From Pyrinomonas methylaliphatogenes (GTDB taxonomy: Bacteria > Acidobacteriota > Blastocatellia > Pyrinomonadales > Pyrinomonadaceae): a DNA stretch of 64,000 nt. The notes below the pieces were generated by a model. It did not search any database. It saw only the letters and a list, made by a program, of their open reading frames with translations, and was not told the DNA's origin. The stretch is taken from the NCBI RefSeq assembly GCF_000820845.2, contig NZ_CBXV010000008.1, forward strand, positions 251,001 through 315,000, read 5' to 3'. This document shows, piece by piece, positions 7,475 to 16,229 of the stretch (the first letter of the stretch is position 1; every line of letters starts with the position of its first letter). The position numbers and the translations under genes were made by a program.

Positions 7475-9466
7475 TCATGCCGCGATCGGATCCTCTTCTC
7501 CTCTCAACAAGAACTCGTCGGGGGCGACGATCTTTCCGGCGATCGCCGATGCGGCGACGACGTAGGGCGAGGCCAGATAGACCTTGCCCGGGCCGCTTCT
7601 GCCCGGAAAGTTGCGATTCTGCGCGCTGACCGTAACCTTGTCGGGTGAATCCGAAGCGCCTGGTCCGGCATTGATGCACGCGCCGCAACTTGGATCGATC
7701 AAGCGCGCGCCGACCCGCTCGAAGATTTCGATATAGCCTTTGCGCCGCGCGTACTCTTTGATCTTCTGCGAACCGAACTGCAAATAGAGTTCAACGCCCG
7801 GCGCGACGCGCCTGCCTTGTTCAAGCGCGCGCCGCAACACGGCAGCGTACATATCCATATCGGCCATCTTGCCGCCCGTGCACGATCCGCCATAGGCGAT
7901 GTCGATCTTGACTTCGCCGGGCAATTGATCGATCGGGATGCCGTTGCGCGGATCGCCCGGAGTCGCCACCATCGGCTTGATCTGCGCTAGATCGATCTCG
8001 AAGGTGGCCGCATACTCCGCATCCGGGTCGCTGAAGACGAACATCTCGCGCACGCGCTCGGCAGGCAGCCCGCGCATCTTGACGAGATATTCGAGCGTCA
8101 CCTCATCTGGTTCGATGATGCCCGTAAAGCCGCCCGCTTCGACCGCCATGTTCGTCAACGTCGCGCGCTCGTCCATGGACCAGTCGCGCAAACCTTCGCC
8201 CGCAAATTCGAGCACCTGTCCGATGCCTTTGCCCTGCTTCATGTAGTCCATGGCGAGAATGAACAACATCACGTCTTTGGCCGTCACGTCGGGCCGCTTC
8301 TTGCCCTTGAGGACGAAACGGACCGTCTCCGGCACGCGCAGGCGAACGTCCTTGGTGTACCATGCATTGGCCATGTCGGTCGCGCCGACGCCGAAAGCGA
8401 AGCAACCGAGCACGCCAGCCATGCACGTATGCGAATCGGTCCCGATGACGATCTGCCCCGGCAGCGCGATGTCTTCGACCACGGCGTTGTGGCAGATGGC
8501 CTCGGATCCGCCCTCGGGGGTTTCGCCGTAATACTTGATCCCTTGCCGTTCGGCGAACTGCCGCTGCGTGACGGCCAGGCCCTCGGCCCGCTCGAGCAGG
8601 CCCATCTCGCGCTGCTTGCGCGGCATGATCTGCCCGAGGAAGGTCAGGTGATCGCGGAAGGCGAAAACGGATTGCGGTTCGGTGACGCGCGCTTCCGGCC
8701 CAAGCGCTTGACGGAAGAGCGCTTCGGCCATCGGCGTGACGTATTCGTGCGAGAAGCGAACGTCGGCGACGGCAAACAGCGCGTCGCCCGGCTTGACGGC
8801 CTCGACGCCGATTTTGCCCGCGGTGACGAAGGCGTGGCGCGCGATGATCTTTTCGACGATGTTCATTGGGCGCGGCGGAGTTGCGATCGGCGGCGGCGAA
8901 ATCTCGCCCGCCAGTCGCGCCTTGTTGTAATTGAACAGCCCGCCGTACTCGACGATCGCTTTTGAGATCGCATCGAGCCCGCGCGTGAACTCCTCGAGCG
9001 GAATCTCCTCGCCGCGCGCGATGCGTTCAATTAAACCGAAATCGGTCGAGGTGAGAAGCCCGATGTTCTGCGCGTTCTGCCCGTAGATCTTCTCGATCGT
9101 TTTGGCGATGACGAGTTCGATCCCGGCTGCCTTTTCGGCAAACGGCGCCGTTTCGCGCGAAGAACCACAACCTTTGGAAAGTCCCGACACGACCACCGAA
9201 AAGCCGCCGTTCTTCACCTCGTCCGGTTGCACGGCGTTTTCGCGCATGCCGACGTAAACGTAGCGCCCGAGCGTCTCGTCGTAATAAAAACAGACCCACG
9301 CCGGCGTGATCTCATCAGTCGAGATGTTATCCATCAACGGCAACTCAGGATCGTAGGGCAAATCCTCGCCTGCCAATTGACGCCGAATGAGCGAAACATC
9401 TTTCGTCAGGAAGAGGATTCGCCCTGTGAAACGGATCTTATCCGGTCGCTTGCCGCCTTCAGCCAT
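7475..9466 (-). CDS. Aconitase-family hydratase, swivel domain first
   Basis: A 663-residue aconitase/isopropylmalate-dehydratase family enzyme, most likely the TCA-cycle aconitate hydratase. The order is unusual: the small swivel (LeuD-like) domain is N-terminal (PLMDNISTDEITPAW near 45-60 and GCGSSRETAPFAEKA near 98-112), and the [4Fe-4S] catalytic domains follow (IGTDSHTCMAG, YGGSCTGGKM, DPSCGACINAGPG). AcnA has the swivel last; AcnB has it before the core but after a HEAT domain, which is absent here. All three cluster Cys candidates are present. The start is ATG 9466 with GGGGCGGAGAG upstream; the longer frame uses TTG. A homoaconitase or methylaconitase role cannot be excluded. Confidence 0.88.
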   Translation of the reverse strand: MAEGGKRPDKIRFTGRILFLTKDVSLIRRQLAGEDLPYDPELPLMDNISTDEITPAWVCFYYDETLGRYVYVGMRENAVQPDEVKNGGFSVVVSGLSKGCGSSRETAPFAEKAAGIELVIAKTIEKIYGQNAQNIGLLTSTDFGLIERIARGEEIPLEEFTRGLDAISKAIVEYGGLFNYNKARLAGEISPPPIATPPRPMNIVEKIIARHAFVTAGKIGVEAVKPGDALFAVADVRFSHEYVTPMAEALFRQALGPEARVTEPQSVFAFRDHLTFLGQIMPRKQREMGLLERAEGLAVTQRQFAERQGIKYYGETPEGGSEAICHNAVVEDIALPGQIVIGTDSHTCMAGVLGCFAFGVGATDMANAWYTKDVRLRVPETVRFVLKGKKRPDVTAKDVMLFILAMDYMKQGKGIGQVLEFAGEGLRDWSMDERATLTNMAVEAGGFTGIIEPDEVTLEYLVKMRGLPAERVREMFVFSDPDAEYAATFEIDLAQIKPMVATPGDPRNGIPIDQLPGEVKIDIAYGGSCTGGKMADMDMYAAVLRRALEQGRRVAPGVELYLQFGSQKIKEYARRKGYIEIFERVGARLIDPSCGACINAGPGASDSPDKVTVSAQNRNFPGRSGPGKVYLASPYVVAASAIAGKIVAPDEFLLRGEEDPIAA

Positions 9467-9511
9467 CTCTCCGCCCCTTAACAAATGATTCTGGGGAAGA
9501 ACCCTAATCAG

Positions 9512-9517
9512 ATTATA
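9512..9517 (-). promoter_or_regulatory. Candidate -10 box for the aconitase gene
   Basis: On the minus strand a perfect TATAAT lies 46 bp upstream of the aconitase start. No good -35 hexamer stands at 16-18 bp (GTGAG-like only), so this is a weak-to-moderate call. Confidence 0.45.
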
Positions 9518-9756
9518 AACTGAATTGATGAGGACTCACACTCCCTAACGGAAGCGTCGCAGATCGTCTGTGGCCAGCCTCATCGCCGCGGGCACATCGA
9601 TCAGAAGCGCTCGCGCCTGCCTTCACCACCGCTCCGCCTCGCGTTAACGAGACGAAACCCGAGTTATGCCTCTTTTTTTGCAAGGCCCGATCACGCTTGG
9701 CGCTTTAGCTAGAGGCAAAGGGACGAAACGCGGCGGGCCTCATCGATGGCGCAGAA

Positions 9757-9851
9757 GCGTCAATGCATCAAGGCTTCAGCCAAACCGGCGTATCGCGCGA
9801 CACCGCAAGTTGCTCTACCAAGGCGTCAATGCATCAAGGCTTCAGTCAAAC
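9757..9851. repeat. Paired direct repeat D (29 bp, offset 66), at a gene 3' end
   Basis: Bases 9757-9785 and 9823-9851 (GCGTCAATGCATCAAGG, CTTCAG[C/T]CAAAC) differ once. The second copy contains the stop codon (9826-9828) and final codons of the exported protein gene; the first lies downstream. The insert is 37 bp (9786-9822). The rest of the 9518-9756 gap shows no gene. Confidence 0.92.
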
Positions 9852-10353
9852 GCGCGATAGCATCGAGCAGCGTTCGCCCAGCCTTATCGAAATCCCCGGC
9901 GGCGACTTGCTCTTCGGCCAGCGCAGCTCGATCGGCGACGCCCACGATCCGTGTGAAAAGTGGCATCGTCGCCCCGGAAGAGCGCAGATCGGTCTCCAAC
10001 TTATCTAAACCTTCGCGGATGTTCTTAAGCGTCGTTTGTAAGGTCGCCTTCGAATTGGCGATGGATGCCGGATCGAGCGTCGCGTTGCCACGCCGCGCTT
10101 GATCCTCGGCCATCTCGATCTCGCTCGAAACGCGACCGTAAACGTAAAGGTATTGGGCCAGAATTTTGATCTGATCGCCGATGCGCCTGCGCCCCGCCTC
10201 GATCGTTGCTTCGGTTGAGGCTCTAGCCGACGTCGCGGCCCGCCTCGTCGCCCTGCTGCTTCTACGCTGGCGCGTTTGCGCTGCGCCGTCGCTCGAAAGA
10301 AGAAGACCACCGAGGCACAAGGCGCAAACGAAGATCGAAGTGCGCTTTAACAT
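9826..10353 (-). CDS. Exported hypothetical protein
   Basis: 175 residues with a clear signal peptide (MLKRTSIFVCALCLGGLLLSS, cleavage probably after DGAAQ) and a mature part that is largely alpha-helical and charged (AGRRRIGDQIKILAQYLYVYGR, later NIREGLDKLETDL). I do not recognise a family. GGGGGAG precedes the ATG. A small membrane protein gene lies 30 bp upstream on the same strand, so the two may form an operon. The 3' end is duplicated 66 bp downstream (repeat D), which leaves the reading frame intact. Confidence 0.75.
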   Translation of the reverse strand: MLKRTSIFVCALCLGGLLLSSDGAAQTRQRRSSRATRRAATSARASTEATIEAGRRRIGDQIKILAQYLYVYGRVSSEIEMAEDQARRGNATLDPASIANSKATLQTTLKNIREGLDKLETDLRSSGATMPLFTRIVGVADRAALAEEQVAAGDFDKAGRTLLDAIARLTEALMH

Positions 10354-10383
10354 CTCCCCCTCGCTTTCATAGATGCGACCGAC

Positions 10384-10776
10384 TCAACCCTTACTTTTGA
10401 TCGACTCCGAGAATCGAGAGACAGCATATGCGATTAGGCTAACGAGGAAGAAGATCAAAAGCAACCACGCCGCGCTCTGCAAGGTTCCGATGACGGTCCG
10501 GTAAACTTCCAACACCCAACGTTCCGGCGTCAATTGAAGCGCTTCTGAGCGCGGCGACTGTCCCGTGATGTACCTTTCAAGCTCCCAAACGCGCACTCCG
10601 CCGGAGATGCAGACGACATAGATGGCGAACTTCACGTATCTCGCCCAAGCTTGGCTGATATCATCGGCGATGATTCGCGCCAGTATTTTTTCGATCGAAC
10701 TAGAGAACACGCGCACCACGATGACAGCGACGGCGAGAGCGACGAGGAAGGTGACGGCGAGCAGCAGAATAAACAC
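10384..10776 (-). CDS. Small membrane protein, function unknown
   Basis: 130 residues with three hydrophobic stretches: about 1-22 (FILLLAVTFLVALAVAVIVV), a shorter one near 50-60 (YVKFAIYVVCISGGV) and a C-terminal one (AAWLLLIFFLVSLIAYAV). The region between is amphipathic. I take the GTG at 10776, preceded by GGAGGCC. It resembles small channel-like or DUF proteins but I cannot assign it. Repeat pair E lies directly upstream, so its promoter must be inside or beyond that pair. Confidence 0.65.
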   Translation of the reverse strand: MFILLLAVTFLVALAVAVIVVRVFSSSIEKILARIIADDISQAWARYVKFAIYVVCISGGVRVWELERYITGQSPRSEALQLTPERWVLEVYRTVIGTLQSAAWLLLIFFLVSLIAYAVSRFSESIKSKG

Positions 10777-10792
10777 ACGGCCTCCGATGAAG

Positions 10793-10894
10793 GGCGGTCT
10801 TTAAAGAGCTCTCCGCGCAAAGTATCCGATCATTGTGGTCACCGACGGCGAAACACCATGGCCGTCTTTAAAGAGCTCTCCGTGCAAAGTATCC
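10793..10894. repeat. Paired direct repeat E (35 bp, offset 67)
   Basis: Bases 10793-10827 and 10860-10894 (GG[C]CGTCTTTAAAGAGC, TCTCCG[C/T]GCAAAGTATCC) differ at two positions. The insert is 32 bp (10828-10859). The pair lies between the divergent membrane-protein gene (start 10776) and lipB (start 11056); the rest of that gap shows no gene. Confidence 0.92.
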
Positions 10895-11055
10895 CCCGCT
10901 TCGAAACCAAGTCAAGATTCAAATCGCAAAGCGGCGCTTTGCCATCGATCCGCCAGCCAATCGGATCACGTTAGGATAGAGTTTCAATGACTAGCTCAGC
11001 ATTTCGAAGTTGGGTAGCGATCGGCGCGCGCCATTGGTAGAATGGCGGAGAGGCT

Positions 11056-11727
11056 ATGATGAGACGCAGGCTTTTGCGCGTTCAACGACTAGGAAGGCTC
11101 GATTACGCAACCGCGCTGCGCGTGCAGAAAGAGACAGAGAGAAGGGTCTTGCATGGTGAGCAGCCCGACACGCTCTTGCTCGTCGAACATCCACATGTGA
11201 TCACGCTCGGACGGCGCGCGACTCAATCGGCGATCCTTGCCGCGCCGGAGCTTCTGCGCGCTCGCGGTGTGGAGATCTTCGAAACGGATCGCGGTGGCAA
11301 AGCGACTTATCACGGACTGGGCCAACTCGTCGGTTATCCGATCATCAATCTACGCCCAGATCGTCAGGATGTTCACGCCTATGTCCGCGATCTGGAAGAG
11401 GTGTTGATCCGCGCGCTCGCCGATTTTGACATCGAAGCCTTCCGCATCAAAGGCTTCACGGGCGTACACACGACGCGCGGCAAAGTCGCGGCGATCGGCG
11501 TGCATATCGCGCGTTGGGTGACGACGCACGGTTTTGCGCTCAACGTCAATACGGATCTAAGCTACTTCGATCTGATCGTCGCCTGCGAAGGCGAGCCGGT
11601 CAGCTCGATGAAGGAGATCTTGGGGCGCGAGCTATCGCTGCGCGAAGTCGAAGATCGCATCATCATGCGCTTTGCCGAAGTCTTCGGAATGGCATTGTCC
11701 GAAGGGAGTCTTGCCTCCAGCGCCTGA
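11056..11727 (+). CDS. lipB: Octanoyl-[acyl-carrier-protein]:protein N-octanoyltransferase
   Basis: LipB moves the octanoyl chain from acyl carrier protein to lipoyl domains, the step before LipA inserts sulfur. The 223 residues show the family marks: LLVEHPHVITLGRRA, the RGGKATYHGLGQLVGYPI segment (RGGxxTxHGPGQ in most homologues), catalytic Lys in TTRGKVAAIGVH and the catalytic Cys in LIVACEGEPVSSM. Two ATG codons at 11056 and 11059 follow GGAGAGG. It opens a plus-strand group with a PLP dehydratase, lipA and yjbQ, so the two lipoate genes are near each other but not adjacent. Confidence 0.94.
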   Translation: MMRRRLLRVQRLGRLDYATALRVQKETERRVLHGEQPDTLLLVEHPHVITLGRRATQSAILAAPELLRARGVEIFETDRGGKATYHGLGQLVGYPIINLRPDRQDVHAYVRDLEEVLIRALADFDIEAFRIKGFTGVHTTRGKVAAIGVHIARWVTTHGFALNVNTDLSYFDLIVACEGEPVSSMKEILGRELSLREVEDRIIMRFAEVFGMALSEGSLASSA

Positions 11728-11796
11728 TTCGACCGCGTCAAAGGCGCAAAGGGTAGCTACGTTCGCTTCAGCTTCGATTTGTGTGAGGCGATCTTT

Positions 11797-12792
11797 ATGC
11801 TGACGATGGAGCTTATCCGCCAAGCGCGAGAGCATATCTCACCTTTCATCAATCGCACGCCGATTGCCACTTCACGTTCATTCAACCGGGCAGCCGGGCG
11901 CGAAGTCTTCTTCAAATGCGAGAACCTGCAACGCGCCGGCGCGTTCAAGTTTCGCGGCGCGATGAACAAGATCGGGTCCTTGAGCGCGGAAGAGAAGGCG
12001 CGCGGCGTCGTCGCCTTCTCTTCGGGCAACCATGCGCAGGCCGTCGCCCTCGCATCGCGCGAACTCGGCGTGCGAGCGACAGTGGTCATGCCGAACGACG
12101 CGCCGCAGTCGAAGATCGCTGCGACGCGCGATTACGGGGCGAGGATAATCTTCTACGACCGTCATCGAGATGACCGCGAAGCGCTCGCACACGAGATCGC
12201 GCAAAAAGAAGGCTTGGCGCTCATCCCACCCTATGATGATTACCTGATCATGGCCGGGCAAGGGACGTGCGCGGTGGAGCTATTGGAGGATGTGCCCGAT
12301 TTGGACGCTCTGATCGTGCCGTGTGGCGGCGGTGGGTTGTTCGCTGGAGCGAGCACTGCGGCCAAAGCCATTCTGCCTTCGATTCGCTGCTTCGCCATTG
12401 AACCGGCGACGGCCAACGATACGCAGCTCTCATTCCGCCGCGGCGAGAGGATCACGATCCCACCGCCGCAGACCATCGCCGATGGCGCGCGCCCGCAAAC
12501 TCCCGGCGCTTTGACGTTTCCCATCCTGCAACGTAACGCTGAAGATGTTTTGACCGTCACGGACGATGAGATCAAAGCGGCGATGCGTTTTCTCCTCTTT
12601 CGCATGAAGCTTCTGGTTGAGCCAACCGGCGCACTCACTGCGGCAGCCGTTCTGTTTGGGAAATTGCCGGTAAACGTTCGTCGCGTCGGCGCAATCCTTT
12701 CAGGCGGAAACGTCGATGCGGCGGTGCTGGTCGATGTCATTTCCGACGATGGACCAGATTTCAGGCGAGGCGACAAAGCTTCGCCGAGATGA
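11797..12792 (+). CDS. PLP-dependent threonine/serine dehydratase or serine racemase
   Basis: A fold-type II PLP enzyme of 331 residues. The Schiff-base Lys is in GAFKFRGAMNK (near 48-58), the substrate loop is SSGNHAQAVAL and the phosphate-binding glycine loop is VPCGGGGLFAG. There is no C-terminal ACT regulatory domain, so it resembles the catabolic/biodegradative threonine dehydratase or serine racemase rather than the feedback-regulated biosynthetic enzyme. I use ATG 11797 (GTGAGGCG upstream) instead of the TTG 18 bp earlier. It sits between lipB and lipA, 25 bp before lipA. Confidence 0.88.
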   Translation: MLTMELIRQAREHISPFINRTPIATSRSFNRAAGREVFFKCENLQRAGAFKFRGAMNKIGSLSAEEKARGVVAFSSGNHAQAVALASRELGVRATVVMPNDAPQSKIAATRDYGARIIFYDRHRDDREALAHEIAQKEGLALIPPYDDYLIMAGQGTCAVELLEDVPDLDALIVPCGGGGLFAGASTAAKAILPSIRCFAIEPATANDTQLSFRRGERITIPPPQTIADGARPQTPGALTFPILQRNAEDVLTVTDDEIKAAMRFLLFRMKLLVEPTGALTAAAVLFGKLPVNVRRVGAILSGGNVDAAVLVDVISDDGPDFRRGDKASPR

Positions 12793-12798
12793 TACAAT
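12770..12798 (+). promoter_or_regulatory. Candidate sigma-70-type promoter for lipA
   Basis: GCGACA (12770-12775), 17 bp, TACAAT (12793-12798), ending 19 bp before the lipA start. It overlaps the 3' end of the preceding dehydratase gene. Confidence 0.45.
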
Positions 12799-12817
12799 TT
12801 AAGATCTGGAGAGTCGA

Positions 12818-13783
12818 ATGAGTCGCGAACTTCCCGTCATCAATGCCACCGCGCCGCAGACTTTTCGGCGGCGTCGCGATCGCCTGCCGAAGCCCGATTG
12901 GCTGAAGATCAGGCTCGGCGATCCGACGATGCAAAACCGCGTTCTGCGTCTGATTCAAGGGTTGAATCTTCACACCGTATGCCAGGAAGCGCGTTGCCCG
13001 AACATCTTCGAATGCTGGTCGGATGGGACGGCGACGTTCATGATCTGCGGCGACACTTGCACACGACACTGCGGATTCTGCGCCGTCAATAAGGGCAAAC
13101 CCGGCGAACTCGATCCGGAAGAACCGCGTCATGTCGCCGAAGCGGTGCGCCATCTCGGGCTCGCTCACGCTGTGATCACCTCAGTCAACCGCGACGACTT
13201 GCCTGATGGAGGCGCAGCGCACTGGGCGGAGACCATCCGCTGGGTCCGCCGTCTCAACCCGGACTGCAAGATCGAAGTCCTGATCCCAGATTTCAACGGC
13301 GATGAGGCGGCGCTGAATACCGTGCTCGACGCGCAACCCGATGTGCTCAATCACAACATGGAGACGATCGCGCGGCTTTATCGGCGCGTGCGTCCGGATG
13401 CGAACTATCAGCAATCGCTGACGCTGCTGCGCCGCGCCGCGGAACGCCGCGATCGCGAAGGGCGCGGGATGCTCACCAAGAGCGGCATCATGGTCGGATT
13501 GGGCGAGACTTTCGATGAAGTCGTCGAGCTGATGAAAGATCTGCGCGCAGTCTCCTGCGACATCATGACGATCGGGCAATACTTACAACCGCACGAGCGG
13601 CGGCTTCCCGTCGAACGGTATGTAACGCCGGAAGAGTTCGCGCGGTGGCGCGAAATAGGGCTGCAGCTCGGCTTCCGTCACGTCGAGTCCGGTCCGCTGG
13701 TCCGGTCCTCCTATCATGCACGCCGGCAGGCGGAAAATTCGCGCGAAGGGATTTCAACAGCCGTTCATGAGGTCATCGGATGA
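12818..13783 (+). CDS. lipA: Lipoyl synthase
   Basis: LipA is a radical-SAM enzyme that inserts two sulfur atoms into protein-bound octanoyl groups. The 321 residues contain the auxiliary cluster ligands ([12 protein letters not shown]) and the radical-SAM triad [10 protein letters not shown], then [28 protein letters not shown] and [12 protein letters not shown], and the C-terminal SSYHA ([11 protein letters not shown]) with the third auxiliary-cluster Ser. It acts after LipB, encoded 1.1 kb upstream. yjbQ starts 3 bp after its stop, suggesting translational coupling. Confidence 0.97.
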   Translation: MSRELPVINATAPQTFRRRRDRLPKPDWLKIRLGDPTMQNRVLRLIQGLNLHTVCQEARCPNIFECWSDGTATFMICGDTCTRHCGFCAVNKGKPGELDPEEPRHVAEAVRHLGLAHAVITSVNRDDLPDGGAAHWAETIRWVRRLNPDCKIEVLIPDFNGDEAALNTVLDAQPDVLNHNMETIARLYRRVRPDANYQQSLTLLRRAAERRDREGRGMLTKSGIMVGLGETFDEVVELMKDLRAVSCDIMTIGQYLQPHERRLPVERYVTPEEFARWREIGLQLGFRHVESGPLVRSSYHARRQAENSREGISTAVHEVIG

Positions 13784-13786
13784 GCC

Positions 13787-14185
13787 ATGTCGGTTCAAAT
13801 CATCAGAGTGCGCTCGCGCGAACGCGAGCAGTTCATCGACATCACGGATGAAGTCGAGCGCCGTTTACGCGAGGCTGGCGCGCGCGAAGGCATCTGCTAC
13901 CTTTACGTGCAACACACGACGGCGGGGCTGACGATCAACGAGAGCGCCGATCCGGATGTCGCGCGCGATATGCTCTACGCGCTGCGCCGGCTAGCGCCGC
14001 AACACGACGCGAACTACCGTCACGGTGAAGGCAATACCGACGCGCATATCAAAAGCAGCCTCATGGGAACGAGCGTCAGCGTGCCTTTCAGCGACGGGCG
14101 GTTGCTGCTCGGTCGCTGGCAGGGCATCTTCCTTTGCGAATTCGATGGGCCGCGCGAGCGTCAAATCATCATGATGATCCGTTGA
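13787..14185 (+). CDS. YjbQ / UPF0047 family protein
   Basis: 132 residues matching the secondary thiamine-phosphate-synthase-like YjbQ family: EGICYLYVQHTTAGLTINESADPDV and HGEGNTDAHIKSSLMG, where the conserved His, Glu and Asp lie, then LGRWQGIFLCEFDGPR. Members bind metal and can weakly complement thiE mutants, but the physiological role is unsettled. The start is 3 bp after the lipA stop. It converges on the CPBP gene 21 bp further on. Confidence 0.92.
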   Translation: MSVQIIRVRSREREQFIDITDEVERRLREAGAREGICYLYVQHTTAGLTINESADPDVARDMLYALRRLAPQHDANYRHGEGNTDAHIKSSLMGTSVSVPFSDGRLLLGRWQGIFLCEFDGPRERQIIMMIR

Positions 14186-14206
14186 TGATCACGCTTCACG
14201 CGTAGG

Positions 14207-14998
14207 TCAACTGCGTGGGAGCGTTCCCGAATAGATCAGAAAGACGGCCTGAAGCCCGTTGAAAACCAGATGGATGAAGTAACAGGGCAATAATCTCCCG
14301 GTCCAAGCGCGCACGAAGGTGAGCGCGAAACTGAGCAGAGCGATGGTGAGAAGGACTCCCCAGTTGTCGCTGTATTGAGCGAAATGGATCGAGGCGAATA
14401 GCGTTGACACTAACACCACTGCGCCTGCCCTTCCGATCATGCGCCGCAAAGCCGGATAGAGCACGCCGCGATAGACTATCTCTTCGACCAACGGAGCCGT
14501 CACGGTCGCCAAAACGGCGACGGTGATGCGCGCGGCGAGAGAACTGGCGATGATCTTATCTAACTCCGTCGTTCGATCTCCGAGCAGATTGCTCAACACA
14601 CCGCCGACGATCAACAAAACGACAGCCAATGCCGCGCTGGACCACGGTCCCATTCGCGCTGGCCACTCCCATCCGAGCGCGCGCCAGAACGAGCGCTCCC
14701 CGACATCTGTGACGATCGCCCAAGCGACCAGAAGCGTCAACAGATGGGCCGGAATGACGGCGATGAGCGAAGCGAGGATGACGATCGGATCTTCTTTTAA
14801 CGCCCGATTCAGAACGTGCGTCGTCAGGTTCCCATAACGCGCGAAGACGTAGAGGCCGATCGCCAAACTCTGACCGATGAAGAGACAGAGAACGCTTACA
14901 AGCCATACCGAGAGCGCCGCCACCAAACTCCACGGCGGGTTATCGGCTGAAGTCCGATCTTGCTCAAGTGGAGGTAGGGATTCCGCCGGCACGCTCAC
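14207..14998 (-). CDS. CPBP (CAAX-like) family intramembrane protease
   Basis: 263 residues with about eight hydrophobic segments. The CPBP signature is present in the C-terminal half: a Glu pair in PLVEEIVYRGVLYPALRR, the FASIHFAQY segment with His, and the last His in YFIHLVFNGLQ, which together form the membrane-embedded metallo-glutamyl active site. In other bacteria such proteins process bacteriocins or prenylated peptides, but most are uncharacterised. The start appears to be GTG at 14998. The acyltransferase gene is upstream on the same strand, separated by repeat pair F. Confidence 0.88.
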   Translation of the reverse strand: MSVPAESLPPLEQDRTSADNPPWSLVAALSVWLVSVLCLFIGQSLAIGLYVFARYGNLTTHVLNRALKEDPIVILASLIAVIPAHLLTLLVAWAIVTDVGERSFWRALGWEWPARMGPWSSAALAVVLLIVGGVLSNLLGDRTTELDKIIASSLAARITVAVLATVTAPLVEEIVYRGVLYPALRRMIGRAGAVVLVSTLFASIHFAQYSDNWGVLLTIALLSFALTFVRAWTGRLLPCYFIHLVFNGLQAVFLIYSGTLPRS

Positions 14999-15024
14999 AA
15001 CGCAGATGAGTGTAAGGAAGCGGG

Positions 15025-15121
15025 GCGCAACTGGTCAAATCCTTCAAGCGCATGTTTTTCAGGCGAGAACTAAAAGTTTCGCGATTGAACTGCGCAACTG
15101 GCCAAATCCTTCAAGCGCATG
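15025..15121. repeat. Paired direct repeat F (30 bp, offset 67)
   Basis: Bases 15025-15054 and 15092-15121 (GCGCAACTGG[T/C]CAAATCC, TTCAAGCGCATG) differ once. The insert is 37 bp (15055-15091). The pair lies between the acyltransferase 3' end (15155) and the CPBP gene start (14998). Confidence 0.93.
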
Positions 15122-15154
15122 CCCCATGAATAGGCTTAGGCGAGAGGCTGCGCC

Positions 15155-15984
15155 CTACGGCGATCTGATCACATCAATCCGACCTTCGGCGCGCTTGAAA
15201 TGGGCGAGCATCCTAGCTCGCACCGTCTCCATCAACTCCGGCAGATCCTCATCGGTCAAGCCGGACGTTTCGATCGGGTCATCGATATACATCCAGACCG
15301 GGCCAGGACGGAAGATGATCGAATCGCGCGGCAGAAGCTGTCGCGTTCCGATGATCGTAATGGGGATGATCGGTAGTCGCGCTTGCAGCGCTAATTTGAA
15401 TCCCCCCTTCTTGAAAGGTTGAAGTCGCCCATCGCGCGAGCGCGTGCCTTCGGGGAAGATATAAGCACAGATGCCATCGCGTATGGTGTCGGTAGCGCGT
15501 TGCAAAGTCGCTACCGCATCAGCCGTCGAGCTTCGGTCAATGGGGATGTGACCGGCGCGACGCAAGTGCCAGCCGAGAAAGGGGAGGCGGAAAAGCTCCT
15601 TCTTTGCGGCGATGCGCAGTTGCGCGGGCAAGTAGCCGAGCATCACAGGGATGTCCATGTAACTTTGGTGCGTCGAGAGGAAGACGTAGGAGCGACCGCG
15701 CTCGATCTTCTCAAGGCCGTAAACGTGGACTTTGCGCCGACGGTGCGCGCGATCATGCGGCTCCACCTTTGCGCGCACCAGTGTTGCTTTCTCCCGCAAG
15801 GATCGCGCAGAGAGACGAGCAACGAGAGGCTACCCATCACGATCGTGTAAAGGTATATGAGCGGGATGGCGATGGCCGAATGGATGTAGTTCAGCAGAGA
15901 TGGCGCGCGCGGTTCCGGCGTGCGCGGTTCTCGATCGGCAAGCGATTCCGTGCGATGAACGATTTCGGATGAAACCGCGCCCAT
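15155..15984 (-). pseudogene. 1-acylglycerol-3-phosphate acyltransferase, frameshifted
   Basis: The family acylates lysophosphatidic acid in membrane phospholipid synthesis. The catalytic half lies in the frame ending at 15155: HQSYMDIPV (HX4D box), FPEGTRSRDG and the IPITIIGT segment. The N-terminal membrane helix and family-like WSRMIARTVGAK lie in another frame ending at 15643, starting at ATG 15984 (GGGAG upstream). The two join naturally as ...VGAK|VHVYGLEKIERG near 15720-15735 if one base is added at the CAAAG run, so a one-base loss breaks the gene. It may be a real mutation, programmed slippage or a sequencing error. Translated alone, the 15799-start frame begins with unlikely residues (MREKATLVRAK). 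Confidence 0.75.
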
Positions 15985-16139
15985 GGCGGAAGAACTCCCG
16001 TTAGCGCTCTCTGTAGCTAAAGGGCCCTCCATCGAGAGAATGAAGGGAGACGGCGACGTGGCAACCGATGGCGTGCCGTGTCGCCTCTCGGCGCGGCGGA
16101 TTGGACCAGAAGGCGCTCCGGCGCGCCCTCGAGATCCCA

Positions 16140-16229
16140 CATCCGCCGGCCTCAGGCTTTGAAACGCGAGAGCATGGAGCTTACGCCTTCAGCCCCATAT
16201 GCGCCGTCCGCCAGCTCAGGCTTCGAAAC
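16140..16229. repeat. Paired direct repeat J (25-26 bp, offset 64-65), at a gene 3' end
   Basis: Bases 16140-16165 and 16205-16229 (C[A/G]TCCGCC, then CTCAGGCTT[T/C]GAAAC) align with three differences including a one-base gap. The second copy holds the stop (16216-16218) and last codons of the membrane protein gene. The insert is 39 bp (16166-16204). It is among the more diverged pairs. Confidence 0.75.
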
